Shown here: positions 23,385 to 34,374 of the stretch, in pieces | How the letters are laid out: each line of letters opens with the position of its first letter | How positions within the stretch are numbered: position 1 is the stretch's first letter | Origin: Roseomonas sp. GC11 | GTDB taxonomy: Bacteria; Pseudomonadota; Alphaproteobacteria; Acetobacterales; Acetobacteraceae | Reading direction: 5' to 3' | Assembly: GCF_024437745.1 (NCBI RefSeq) | Contig: NZ_JANFNY010000048.1 | Coordinates: 1-38,869 of the forward strand | DNA: 38,869 nt | Position numbers and translations under genes: made by a program | Notes under the pieces: generated by a model | What the model was told of the DNA's origin: nothing | The model's input: only the letters and a program-made list of their open reading frames with translations | The model's database searches: none

Positions 23385-24941
23385 CTACTGCTGCCCGGCG
23401 ACAGCGAGCCCGGCGCCGCGCGGATCGGTGGCGGCGGCGCATTGCCCCGGATCGCCCGGCATATAGGCCGTGCAGCCGATGGCATTGGCGCGCCCCGGCT
23501 GCGGCAGGCTGGCGATGGCGGTGGCGAGATCGCTCCGCCCCAGCAGATGCCGCGCGGCCGGGAGGGCGACGGCGAGGCCCGCCCCTTCCTGCCCGCTGCC
23601 GGCGCCGGCATAGCGGAAGGCCTTCATCGGCGCGTTATAGGCCAGGGTGGCGGCGAGCAGCGGCGGCTGCACCCGGCCCTGCCCCGGCGCGGCGGCGGCG
23701 AGGAAGCCGAGCTGCGGCATCACCCGCCCGGTGCCGAACAGGTTGTTCATGGTGAAGGCGCAGCTCACCGCATTGCCATCGCGGTCCAGCGTGACGAGGC
23801 TGGTGGAGGCCGGCAGGGCGGGCAGGCTGCCGCTGGCGGGCGGGTTGGCCAGCAGCGCCTCGGGCGTCGCACCACCGGCATTCGCACCACTGGCATTCAC
23901 GCCACTGGCATTCACGCCACTGGCATTCACGCCACTGGCGCGCCAGGCGGCGGAGACGGCGAGGCCGCGGCGGGCGGCGGCCTCCACCGGCTGGCCGGCC
24001 TGGAGCGCCTGGAAGCTGGCGGCGGCGGCCAGGCCGCCATCGGCCGGCGGCGGCAGGAAGGCCAGCACGTCATTGCCGACGCGGAACTGCACAGGCTTGG
24101 CGGTGCCGGGCAGGGCGGGGCGGAGCGCCTCCACCGTCAGCCGGGCGCCGATGCGGCGGGCGCCGTCCTCGATGCGGCGGGCGAGGCCGCCCTGGTAGAG
24201 ATCGCCCACCCCCGCCGTGCGCAGCGTCGCCAGGGTGGTGGCGAGGTCGGGCTGGGTCAGCGTCTCGCCCTCACGCAGCACGCCGGAGAGGCCGGCGAAG
24301 ACCGCGCGCGCGCCGGGGTCGGCCAGCAGCGGCCCGGCCACGGTGGCGAGGTCCGCCGCCAGGGCGCGCGAGGTGGAGGTGCCGAAGCGCGCCAGCTGCT
24401 CGGCCGGGACCAGGAGTTCCTCGAAGGGCCGGCCGGGGTTGCGGGTGTAGAGCAGGAAGAGGCCGCGCGCCGTCATCGGCACCGCCGCCGGGCGGTCCCC
24501 TCCGGTGGGGGCGGGCTGCGGCGGGAAGAGCACCGCCTCCACCTCGTTGCGGCTGTGGGTGTAGATCAGGCAGGCGCCGCCGCCGCCGAGCCCGGCGCGC
24601 GAGGGCAGCGTGACCGCCAGGGCGAAGCCCGCCGCCACCGCCGCATCCCCCGCCGTGCCGCCGGCCGAGAGCACGTCGCGCGCCACCAGGGCCGCGCGCG
24701 GCTCATCGGCCACGGCGCCGCCCAGGAAGCCGCGCACATAGCCGGGCTGGCCCTCGGCCGGGCCGCTGCTGCCGGCGATGCTGCCCAGCGCGTTGCTGAC
24801 CGTGCCGCAGCCCGGCAAGGCCAGGAGCCCGGCACCGAGCCCGGCACGGGCCAGGGCCAGCCCCGCCCGGCGGCGCCGGGAGGAGGCGGAGGGGGCGGCC
24901 CCGTGGCGGGGCCCGGCCTGATTGCGCGCGCTGCTGCTCAT
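23385..24941 (-). CDS. Degenerate gamma-glutamyltranspeptidase-like lipoprotein
   Basis: A 518-residue protein with a lipoprotein signal (AGLGAGLLALPGC), so probably membrane-anchored. GGT family features are the early DVLSAGGTAGDAAVAAGFAL, SRAGLGGGGACLIYTH, and the late VTLDRDGNAVSCAFTMNNLFGTG. In active GGT the autocatalytic nucleophile is the first Thr of a TTH motif directly before this region; here it reads Ser379-Thr380-Ser381. The later paired serines and the GSPGG oxyanion-hole motif are also not recognisable (PPLLAATLAYN and AGAGSGQEG instead). Autoprocessing and normal transpeptidase activity are therefore doubtful. A 15-bp tandem repeat adds VNASG units in the linker before this site. 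Start chosen at the ATG 24941 because a basic N-terminus and lipobox follow. Confidence 0.78.
   Translation of the reverse strand: MSSSARNQAGPRHGAAPSASSRRRRAGLALARAGLGAGLLALPGCGTVSNALGSIAGSSGPAEGQPGYVRGFLGGAVADEPRAALVARDVLSAGGTAGDAAVAAGFALAVTLPSRAGLGGGGACLIYTHSRNEVEAVLFPPQPAPTGGDRPAAVPMTARGLFLLYTRNPGRPFEELLVPAEQLARFGTSTSRALAADLATVAGPLLADPGARAVFAGLSGVLREGETLTQPDLATTLATLRTAGVGDLYQGGLARRIEDGARRIGARLTVEALRPALPGTAKPVQFRVGNDVLAFLPPPADGGLAAAASFQALQAGQPVEAAARRGLAVSAAWRASGVNASGVNASGVNASGANAGGATPEALLANPPASGSLPALPASTSLVTLDRDGNAVSCAFTMNNLFGTGRVMPQLGFLAAAAPGQGRVQPPLLAATLAYNAPMKAFRYAGAGSGQEGAGLAVALPAARHLLGRSDLATAIASLPQPGRANAIGCTAYMPGDPGQCAAATDPRGAGLAVAGQQ
23876..23940. repeat. 15-bp in-frame tandem repeat in the GGT-like gene
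   Basis: About four copies of GGCATTCACGCCACT-type units (nearly identical) encode repeated VNASG on the minus strand. Copy-number change would alter only linker length without a frameshift. Confidence 0.85.
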
Positions 24942-25348
24942 GCTGGCGATCTTCACTCCGCTGCTGCTCCACCGGCCGCCGCGCCCGGGCCGGGCGCCGC
25001 CGCGTGCTGATCCGCGATGCCGCGGGGTGGCGCCGCACCCGGCCCCCGCGCATCGCTGTTCCGTCTCGCCGGGGAAGCCCCCGGCGGATCTCTGCCGGAG
25101 GGTGGTTCCAGCCACCGGGGCGCGCGCCCCCGGATCGCGCCCCCAGGATCGCGCCATAGACGCCTTCGGCAGCAGCGGCAACCGGATGTTCACCGCCAGC
25201 GCCCCGATCCACCCGGCTGATTCGCGCCCGTAACCGGAGCCATCCATGGGGGCCAACCGTGGGGACTGTCCGCCTGGGACTGCCCGCCCGGATTGCCCGC
25301 CGGAATTGCCCGCCGGAATTGCCGGTGGAGGTGGTCCCCTCCCGCCCG
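24942..25348. other. Gap between divergent genes, no gene seen
   Basis: GC-rich intergenic sequence between the GGT-like gene and the DsbA-family gene. Short open frames occur in several frames, but none has a ribosome binding site or a recognisable product. Near its right end the 13-bp unit ATTGCCCGCCGGA occurs twice in tandem (25292-25317) with a partial third copy. Confidence 0.5.
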
Positions 25349-25432
25349 CCCCTCTCATGCCCCTCTCATGCCCCTCTCATGCCCCTCTCATGCCCCTCTC
25401 ATGCCCCTCTCATGCCCCTCTCATGCCCCTCT
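25349..25432. repeat. 11-bp tandem repeat, seven copies, upstream of the DsbA-family gene
   Basis: The unit CCCCTCTCATG is repeated seven times without variation (25349-25425) and followed by a partial CCCCTCT. It ends about 60 bp before the GTG start of the DsbA-family gene. Perfect identity suggests recent expansion and likely length variation between strains. Confidence 0.95.
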
Positions 25433-25493
25433 GGCGCGTCCCGCCCGGCTGGGGGATGAATGGCCACGCGCCCGCTCCAGGAGGAAACACACC

Positions 25494-26324
25494 GTGAGGC
25501 CCCCCCGCACCATCCCGCCGGCCACGGCCTTCCATCGGGCCTTTCCGTGGGCCTTCCCCCGGGCCGCCACCCTGGCGGCCGTCCTGGCCGTTCCCCTGCT
25601 GCTGCCCGCGCCGCTGCGGGCGCAGGCGCTCTCCCCCGCCCAGCGGGATGAGGTGCTCACCCTGCTGCGGGAGGCCCTGCTGCGCGACCCCTCGATCCTG
25701 CGCGATGCCCTGGCCGCCCTGCAGCAGGACGACCAGCACCAGCAGGTGGCGGCGCAACAGGCCGCCATCCACGCCCAGGAGGCCGCCCTGCTGCGCGACC
25801 CGGCCGACCCCTCCAAGGGCAATCCGCGCGGCGACCTCACCATCGTCGAGTTCTTCGATGCCCGCTGCCCCTACTGCAAGGCGCTGCACCCCACCCTGGC
25901 GGAGCTGATCCAGCTCGACCCCAATCTGCGCGTGGTGATGAAGGACCTGCCCATCCTCGGCCCGGCCAGCGTGGTGGCCAGCCGCGCCCTGCTGGCCGCG
26001 CAGCGCCAGGGCAAGTATGCCGCCTACCAGGATGCCCTGCTGCGCCTGCGCGGCGAGCCAACCGAGGCCGCCCTCCAGGCCGAGGCGCAGAAGATCGGCC
26101 TCGACTGGCCACGGCTGAAGCGCGACATGGAGGACCCCGCCATCGCCGCCAGGCTGCAGGGGAACCTCGCCCTGGCCCGCGCCCTCTCGATCGAGGGCAC
26201 GCCGGCGCTGGTGATCGGCGGCACGCTGGTGCCGGGGGCGGTGGACCTGCCGACGCTGCGCAACCTCGTCGCCCAGGCGCGGCAGGAGGCCGCCACCCGC
26301 GCGGGTGGCCGGAACGGCGGCTGA
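25494..26324 (+). CDS. DsbA-family periplasmic thiol-disulfide protein
   Basis: A 276-residue precursor: a long basic N-terminus and hydrophobic segment (AATLAAVLAVPLLLPAPLRA) form a signal peptide. A helical region of about 70 residues follows, then a thioredoxin domain starting TIVEFFDARCPYCKAL with active-site CPYC at 125-128. The cis-proline loop is IEGTPALVIGG. The helical N-terminal extension resembles Com1/ScsC-type proteins, which oligomerise through it and act as disulfide oxidants or isomerases. The GTG start at 25494 is chosen because AGGAGG lies 9 nt upstream; the frame is open further upstream through the 11-bp repeats. The next gene follows after 3 nt, so the two are co-transcribed. 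Confidence 0.9.
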   Translation: MRPPRTIPPATAFHRAFPWAFPRAATLAAVLAVPLLLPAPLRAQALSPAQRDEVLTLLREALLRDPSILRDALAALQQDDQHQQVAAQQAAIHAQEAALLRDPADPSKGNPRGDLTIVEFFDARCPYCKALHPTLAELIQLDPNLRVVMKDLPILGPASVVASRALLAAQRQGKYAAYQDALLRLRGEPTEAALQAEAQKIGLDWPRLKRDMEDPAIAARLQGNLALARALSIEGTPALVIGGTLVPGAVDLPTLRNLVAQARQEAATRAGGRNGG

Positions 26325-26327
26325 GCC

Positions 26328-27272
26328 ATGGCGGCCCCCACCTCCGCCGTCCCCGATTCCGCCGTCCCCGATTCCGCCGCCCCCGATTCCGCGGCCCTGG
26401 CGCGCGAGCGCTCCCTGCTGTTCGGCACGCTGGCCGATATCGCCATGCTCTTCGCCTATGTGGCGGTGGGGGTGTGGTCCGGCTCCCTCACCCTGCTGGC
26501 CGAGGCGCTGCGCGGCGGGCTGCTCATCCTGCTGGAACTGGTGGTCTATGCGCTGATGCGGCGCATCCATCGCGGCCGCATGGCCGCCTATGACTACGGC
26601 TCGGGCAAGCTGGAGCAATTCGCCAACCTCGTCGTCGGCCTCGCCATGGCGGGGGGCGCTGTGTGGCTGGCGGTCAAGGCGCTGGGCCGGCTGGAAGCCG
26701 CCGGCGCCGCCCCCGCCGGCAGCCTCTGGGTCGCCGCCGGGCTGGCGGTGGTCAATCTCGGCGTCAACGCCGCCGCCGCCTGGGCCATGTGGCTGGCCGG
26801 GCGGGATGGCGCCTCGGTGATCATGACGGGGCAGATCCGCACCCGCCTGTCCAAGCTGCTCTCCTCCGCCGTGGTGGTGGGGGCCATCGCGCTCTCCGCC
26901 TGGGCGCCGGGCAGCCTGGCCAGCCGCATGGCCGATCTCGGCGGCACGCTTTTCGTCGCGCTGGTCATGCTGGGCGTCGCCGCCCGGCTCTGGCGCGACT
27001 CGCTGCCCGACCTGCTGGACCGCAGCCTGGACGAGGAGCGGCAGGCGCTGATCAACCGCGCCCTGGCCGCCCGCTTCGAGGATTACGAGTCGCTGCTGGC
27101 GGTGCGCACCCGGCAATCGGGCCACCGCGTGCAGGTGGAGATCGCCCTGGGCTTCGACCCGGCGCAGCCCTTCGCCCGCATCGCGGGCGTGATGGCGGCG
27201 GTGGAGGCCGAGGTGGCGGCGCTGATCCCGGGGGCGGAGGTGCTGGTCCTGCCCCGCCCGGCCGGGGGATAG
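26328..27272 (+). CDS. Cation diffusion facilitator-like membrane protein with altered metal site
   Basis: A 314-residue six-helix membrane protein of the CDF family with a cytoplasmic C-terminal ferredoxin-like domain (VRTRQSGHRVQVEIALGFDP). The family loop after helix 2 is recognisable as YDYGSGKLEQFANLV. However, helix 2 reads LLAEALRGGLL where active transporters have two metal-binding Asp/His four residues apart (here Glu59 and Gly63). Helix 5 (IMTGQIRTRLSKLLSSAVVV) also lacks the usual H/D-xxx-D pair. Metal transport by the normal mechanism is therefore doubtful. The N-terminus carries a 15-bp tandem repeat encoding PDSAV. The start is 3 nt after the DsbA-family stop. Confidence 0.8.
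   Translation: MAAPTSAVPDSAVPDSAAPDSAALARERSLLFGTLADIAMLFAYVAVGVWSGSLTLLAEALRGGLLILLELVVYALMRRIHRGRMAAYDYGSGKLEQFANLVVGLAMAGGAVWLAVKALGRLEAAGAAPAGSLWVAAGLAVVNLGVNAAAAWAMWLAGRDGASVIMTGQIRTRLSKLLSSAVVVGAIALSAWAPGSLASRMADLGGTLFVALVMLGVAARLWRDSLPDLLDRSLDEERQALINRALAARFEDYESLLAVRTRQSGHRVQVEIALGFDPAQPFARIAGVMAAVEAEVAALIPGAEVLVLPRPAGG
26341..26400. repeat. 15-bp in-frame tandem repeat at the CDF-like N-terminus
   Basis: Three to four copies of a GTCCCCGATTCCGCC-type unit encode repeated PDSAV/PDSAA before the first transmembrane helix. Confidence 0.75.
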
Positions 27273-27315
27273 GGCACGCGCCGTCCCACCCCCGGTTGCT
27301 CATCCCGCACTGCCG

Positions 27316-27321
27316 TATAAA
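27316..27321 (+). promoter_or_regulatory. Possible -10 box (TATAAA) for the aspartoacylase-family gene
   Basis: TATAAA stands out in GC-rich sequence 51 bp before the ATG at 27372. No good -35 box is found at normal spacing (TTGCTC is 14 bp upstream), so this is tentative. Confidence 0.35.
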
Positions 27322-27371
27322 GTCGCGGCTCCAGAGCGAGAGGGGACCGGGCCGATGGGGATTCCGCGCGG

Positions 27372-28337
27372 ATGAGGGGCCACTCCGGCCCTGCCTTCCT
27401 GCCGTATTTCCCGGTGGACCTGCCGGTGCCGGACCTGCGCCCCTGGCTGGAGGGCAACAGCCTGCCGGGGGTGTGGAGCTTCGACGCGCCGCGCCCCGGC
27501 CCGCATGTCGCCCTGGTCGCGCTGATCCATGGCAATGAGATCGCCGGCGGCCTGCTGCTGGCGCGCTGGCTGGCCGAGGGGCTGCGCCCGGCGCGCGGGC
27601 GGCTCACCTTCGTGTTCGCCAACCTCGCCGCCTTCGCCCGCTTCGACCCGGCGGACCCCACCCTCAGCCGCTTCGTGGACGAGGATCTCAACCGCGTCTG
27701 GTGCGAGACGGTGCTGGACGGCCCGCGCCGCAGCGCCGAGCTGGACCGCGCGCGGGAGCTGCGCCCGCTGCTCGGCACGGTGGATGTGCTGCTCGACCTG
27801 CATTCGATGCTCTGGCCCTCGGACCCGCTGATCCTGGCCGGGGCGGGGCCGCGCGCGCGGCGGCTGGCGCGGCGGCTCGGCGTGCCGCCGCTGGTGGTGG
27901 CGGACCAGGCCGGGCACGCCTCCGGCCGCCGGCTGATCGACCACAGCGCCTTCACCGCGCCGGAAGGCCAGCGCACCGCCCTGCTGGTGGAGGCCGGGCA
28001 GCACTGGCAGCCCGAGACGCTGGCGGTGATGGAAGCCTGCGCCACCGCCCTGCTGGCCGAGACCGGGATGGTCGCCACCCCCCCGCCACCCCGCCCGCCC
28101 GGCCGCGTGGCGGAGGTGACGCGCACCGTGGTGGCCGGCACCCATGGCTTCGCCTTCGTCGAGCCCTTCCGCGGCGGCGCCATCATCCCCGCGCGCAACA
28201 CCCTGCTGGCGCTGGATGGCGAGGCGGAAATCCGCACGCCGCATGATGACTGCCTGCTGGTGATGCCCAGCCCGCGCACCCTGCGCGGCCACACCGCCGT
28301 GCGGCTGGCGCGCTTCCTGGAAGAGCGGGAGATTTAA
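27372..28337 (+). CDS. Succinylglutamate desuccinylase/aspartoacylase-family zinc hydrolase
   Basis: A 321-residue M14-type metallo-hydrolase. Zinc ligands are His53 and Glu56 in ALIHGNEIAGG and His144 in LLDLHSMLWP. FVDEDLNRVW is the conserved arginine-containing substrate loop, and LLVEAGQHWQ carries the likely catalytic glutamate. Such enzymes release an acyl group from N-acylated amino acids; the exact substrate here is unknown. The C-terminal ~100 residues form the usual beta domain (AFVEPFRGGAIIPARN). Ribosome binding site weak. It is followed directly by a hairpin that begins at its stop codon. Confidence 0.9.
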   Translation: MRGHSGPAFLPYFPVDLPVPDLRPWLEGNSLPGVWSFDAPRPGPHVALVALIHGNEIAGGLLLARWLAEGLRPARGRLTFVFANLAAFARFDPADPTLSRFVDEDLNRVWCETVLDGPRRSAELDRARELRPLLGTVDVLLDLHSMLWPSDPLILAGAGPRARRLARRLGVPPLVVADQAGHASGRRLIDHSAFTAPEGQRTALLVEAGQHWQPETLAVMEACATALLAETGMVATPPPPRPPGRVAEVTRTVVAGTHGFAFVEPFRGGAIIPARNTLLALDGEAEIRTPHDDCLLVMPSPRTLRGHTAVRLARFLEEREI

Positions 28338-28520
28338 GGGGAGGCTCCGCCTCCCCTGACTGGCTATCTGTTTTCTGGGGCGGCTCCGCCTCCCCAGACC
28401 CCTCGGCCGGGGGGACAGGGTCCCCCCGGACCCCGCCATCCGTTGGCGCCAAACTGAACGCGGGGTCCGGGGTGGCCGTGCCACCCCGGCGGGGGCCAGG
28501 GGGCGGAGCCCCCTGCTTTT
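28337..28520. repeat. Mosaic intergenic hairpin element, copies 5 and 6 (composite)
   Basis: Five hairpin modules follow each other: AGGGGAGG/CCTCCCCT (28337-28357), a GGGGCGG variant (about 28377-28396), CCGGGGGGA/TCCCCCCGG (28407-28429), CCGGGGTGG/CCACCCCGG (28467-28489) and CAGGGGGC/GCCCCCTG (28497-28515) followed by CTTTTT. The two main hairpins are in opposite orientation to each other. The last module with its T-run looks like a plus-strand terminator. Lies between convergent genes. Confidence 0.85.
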
Positions 28521-28522
28521 TG

Positions 28523-29287
28523 CTACCCCGGCTCCCCCGCCACCGGCGCATAACCCAGCCCGGCCACGAGGTCCGTCACCTCGGCGATGACGCGTTCCAG
28601 CTCCGCCTCATCCAGCCCCTTGGCCACCAGGGAGACGCCATTGCCCTGCGGCCGGTAATAGGGATAGGAGCCGAGATCGACCGCCGGGTAGCGCGCCTGG
28701 ATGGCGCCCAGCCCCTCGGCGATGCGGCCCTCCAGCATGCCGGCGGCATGCACGGCGCGCGACTTCACCGGCACGCCCCCCTTCAGCGAGGGCGCCAGCC
28801 CCTCGAACATCGCCTGCATGATGCGCGGCACGCCGGCCATCACATGCACATTGCCGATGATGAAGCCGGGCGCGATCGACACCGGGTTGTCGATCAGCGC
28901 CGCGCCGCGCGGCATGGTGGCCATGCGCTGGCGGGCGGCGTTGAACTCGGCCGGCGGGTCCTGCCGCGCGTAATGCGCCGCCATGCGCGCCCAGGCCTCC
29001 GGATGCGGCTCCCACGGCACGCCGAAGGCGGCGGCGATGCATTCGGCCGTGATGTCGTCATGCGTCGGGCCGATGCCGCCCGTGGTGAAGACATAGGTGA
29101 ACTTCGCCCGCACCTCATTGACCGTGGCGATGATCGTCTCCCGCACATCGGGGATGACGCGCACCTCGCGCAGCGGAATGCCGATCTCGCCCAGGCGGGT
29201 GGCGAGGAACTTCAGGTTGGCGTCCTGCGTGCGGCCCGAGAGCACTTCATTGCCGATGATCAGCAGGCAGGCGGTGGGTTGGGTCAT
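28523..29287 (-). CDS. CinA-type (MoaB/MogA-like) molybdopterin-binding domain protein
   Basis: A 254-residue protein consisting of the N-terminal MoCF domain of competence/damage-inducible protein CinA. CLLIIGNEVLSGRTQDANLK and FTTGGIGPTHDDITAECIA are the defining motifs, and NVHVMAGVPRIMQAMFEG belongs to the same domain. The C-terminal nicotinamide-nucleotide amidase domain of full CinA is absent, as in many alphaproteobacterial homologues. The precise substrate is unknown; an ADP-ribose pyrophosphatase role is known for some CinA N-domains. It follows the GNAT-Nudix gene on the same strand after 59 bp containing a GC hairpin. Confidence 0.92.
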   Translation of the reverse strand: MTQPTACLLIIGNEVLSGRTQDANLKFLATRLGEIGIPLREVRVIPDVRETIIATVNEVRAKFTYVFTTGGIGPTHDDITAECIAAAFGVPWEPHPEAWARMAAHYARQDPPAEFNAARQRMATMPRGAALIDNPVSIAPGFIIGNVHVMAGVPRIMQAMFEGLAPSLKGGVPVKSRAVHAAGMLEGRIAEGLGAIQARYPAVDLGSYPYYRPQGNGVSLVAKGLDEAELERVIAEVTDLVAGLGYAPVAGEPG

Positions 29288-29315
29288 GGACGGTCTCCCC
29301 TAGCCGGGGCCGGCG

Positions 29316-29340
29316 GGGCCGGGGCGTCCTTCCCCGGCCC
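29316..29340. other. GC hairpin between the GNAT-Nudix and CinA-type genes
   Basis: GGGCCGGGG and CCCCGGCCC form a perfect 9-bp stem with a 7-nt loop. No T-run follows on the minus strand, so it is more likely an mRNA processing or stability structure than an intrinsic terminator. Confidence 0.4.
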
Positions 29341-29346
29341 GTCCGG

Positions 29347-30360
29347 TCACAGGAAGTCGCGCAGCAGCGCCACCAGCGGCTTGTCGGCCGGCGGCATGGC
29401 ATAGTCGGCCAGCCTGTTGGGGCGCACCCAGGCCAGGGCCTGGCCCTCCCGCGCCGTCACGCTGCCCTCCCAGCGGCGGCAGAGATAGAGCGGCATCAGC
29501 AGGTGGAAGCGCCCGGCATCATGGCTGGCGAAGGTGAAGGGCGCGAGGCAGGCGGCCGAGACATCGATACCCAGCTCCTCCTTCAGCTCGCGGATCAGGG
29601 CATCCTCGGGCGTCTCGCCCGGCTCCAGCTTGCCGCCGGGGAATTCCCACAGCCCGGCCATCGGCTTGCCCTCCGGGCGGCGGGCGAGCAGCACGCGGCC
29701 ATCGGGGTCGACCAGCGCGCAGGCGGCCACCAGCAGCATCGGCTTGGCATCCGGCGGCGGCGGGGCGGCGGCGGCGGGCGGCTCCGGGGGCGCGGTCGTG
29801 GTCAGCTCCTCCCGCCCGCCTTCCAGGCAGAGCACGGGCAGGCGCGCATTGCGGGCAAGGAACGGCACCTCGGCCCGGCCGGTCTCGCGCAGGCCGATGC
29901 GGCGCAGCACGGCGGCGGAGCGGGCATTCTCCTCCAGCACATGGGCGAAGATGCAGTCGAGGTCGAGATGGGCGAGGCCCCAGCGCGCCAGCCGCCCGGC
30001 GGCCTCGGCGGCGACGCCATGGCCCCAGTAGCGGCGGCCCACCCAGTAGCCGAGTTCGGCCCGGCGGGTCTCCGGCTCGCGCGTCAGGCCGACGCAGCCC
30101 ACCAGCACCTCGGTATCGCCCTCCTGGCCGACGATGGCCAGGTGCCAGGCGCTGCCCTCGGCGAGCTGCCGGTGGGTGGAGGCGATCCACTCATCCGCCA
30201 GTTCGCGGGGATAGGGGAAGGGCACGCGGCTGAGCCAGCGCACCACCTCCCAGTCATTGATCAGCCGGTGCAGTTCCGGCGCGTCCTCGGGGCGCAGCAG
30301 GCGCAGCGTCAGCCGCTCCGTGCGCAGGGGGGAGAAGTCGGTCGGCGTGATCGTGCTCAT
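29347..30360 (-). CDS. GNAT acetyltransferase - Nudix (MutT-like) hydrolase fusion
   Basis: A 337-residue two-domain protein. Residues ~10-175 are a RimJ/RimL-type GNAT domain (LRTERLTLRLLRPEDAPELH, GYWVGRRYWGHGVAAEA). A Pro/Ala linker follows (PPEPPAAAAPPPPDA), then a MutT-type Nudix domain from ~205 (LLVAACALVDPDGRVLLARR). The full Nudix box GX5EX7REUXEEXGU is visible around GGKLEPGETPEDALIRELKE. MutT-type enzymes clear oxidised dGTP; the acetyltransferase substrate is unknown. This fusion is a known arrangement in alphaproteobacteria. It lies 49 bp after rne on the same strand, separated by a strong hairpin. Confidence 0.93.
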   Translation of the reverse strand: MSTITPTDFSPLRTERLTLRLLRPEDAPELHRLINDWEVVRWLSRVPFPYPRELADEWIASTHRQLAEGSAWHLAIVGQEGDTEVLVGCVGLTREPETRRAELGYWVGRRYWGHGVAAEAAGRLARWGLAHLDLDCIFAHVLEENARSAAVLRRIGLRETGRAEVPFLARNARLPVLCLEGGREELTTTAPPEPPAAAAPPPPDAKPMLLVAACALVDPDGRVLLARRPEGKPMAGLWEFPGGKLEPGETPEDALIRELKEELGIDVSAACLAPFTFASHDAGRFHLLMPLYLCRRWEGSVTAREGQALAWVRPNRLADYAMPPADKPLVALLRDFL

Positions 30361-30373
30361 CGGGGGGTGGCCT

Positions 30374-30402
30374 GGCCCCGTGGCGGCATGCGCCACGGGG
30401 CC
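30374..30402. other. Perfect 12-bp hairpin between rne and the GNAT-Nudix gene
   Basis: GGCCCCGTGGCG (30374-30385) and CGCCACGGGGCC (30391-30402) form a 12-bp stem with a 5-nt loop just after the rne stop. There is no T-run, so it may protect the rne 3' end or attenuate read-through rather than fully terminate. Confidence 0.5.
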
Positions 30403-30409
30403 ATGGGGA

Positions 30410-33628
<3,219 letters not shown>

Positions 33629-34374
33629 GAACCGGGATGCTCCAGGCCACCGGCGCGAAGGCGCGCCCGGCGGCGGCAATGGGTGGGCAGGCCCGAGGCA
33701 GCGGGATCGCACAGGCGGCGTGGCACAGGATCAGCCATGCGGCTCTGGTTCCGACCTCTCGTCTCGGCGGGCCACGCCCCGGGTTGGGGGGGCCCTTGTG
33801 GAGCGCGCCGCGCGCAGGCCCCGGGACCGCGCCCCGGCACCGCGCGGGGGCGGCGCCATCTGGGCGCGAACGGGCCAGCGGCAGGCACAGGGCGGGGGCA
33901 AGCCAAACGGCCAAGCCACCCTTCCGCGCCTTCATGCGCAGACCGGCGGAGCGGGCCGCGGAAAACTGGCGCAGCCGGGACGCACACGGCCCCCGGATCA
34001 TAGGGGCGGTCCCTTGCCAGTTCCTGAGGGCCGCACCCTCTTTCAGCCCGCCGCGAAGCGGCTGGGCCAGAAGGGCGGGCGGCCGGGCCCGGAAGCTCCA
34101 CCGGCCGCGATTGCCGCCGGGGCAAGGCACCATAGGCGCCCCCCTGCCCTTCCACAAGGCATTGCGATGCTGAGACATTACATGAACTTTGCCCGTGATC
34201 CCACGGCCTGAGCATGATAGAGGCAGCGCCAAGGGCCTTTGCCTCCCGCAGGGGCGATGCCCGCGCGCGGCTTTTTCCACGCCGCGCCCCGCCACCACCC
34301 TGCCCGGCGGGAGGGGGATTCCCCCGGGCGGGCGCCTCGCCTCCAGCCCCAGCCGCAAGGGGAGCCACCCCGCC
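33629..34374. other. Long gap between divergent rne and the amidase gene
   Basis: This 746-bp gap contains no supported gene; the open frames across it are GC artefacts. An AT-richer patch at about 34150-34215 is the most likely promoter zone: on the plus strand TTGCCC and CATGAT are 18 bp apart there, which would serve the amidase gene. If rne starts in the same patch, its 5' untranslated leader would exceed 500 nt. Long rne leaders are the target of RNase E autoregulation in enterobacteria; this is only an inference here. Confidence 0.4.

Noticed and set aside
25293-25493. Upstream extension of the DsbA-family protein through the 11-bp repeats
   Set aside because: The frame is open, but the GTG at 25494 has a strong AGGAGG and gives a normal signal peptide; the extension is repeat-derived.
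30374-30402. Rho-independent terminator after rne
   Set aside because: The stem is perfect, but there is no T-run on the minus strand, so it is listed only as a hairpin.
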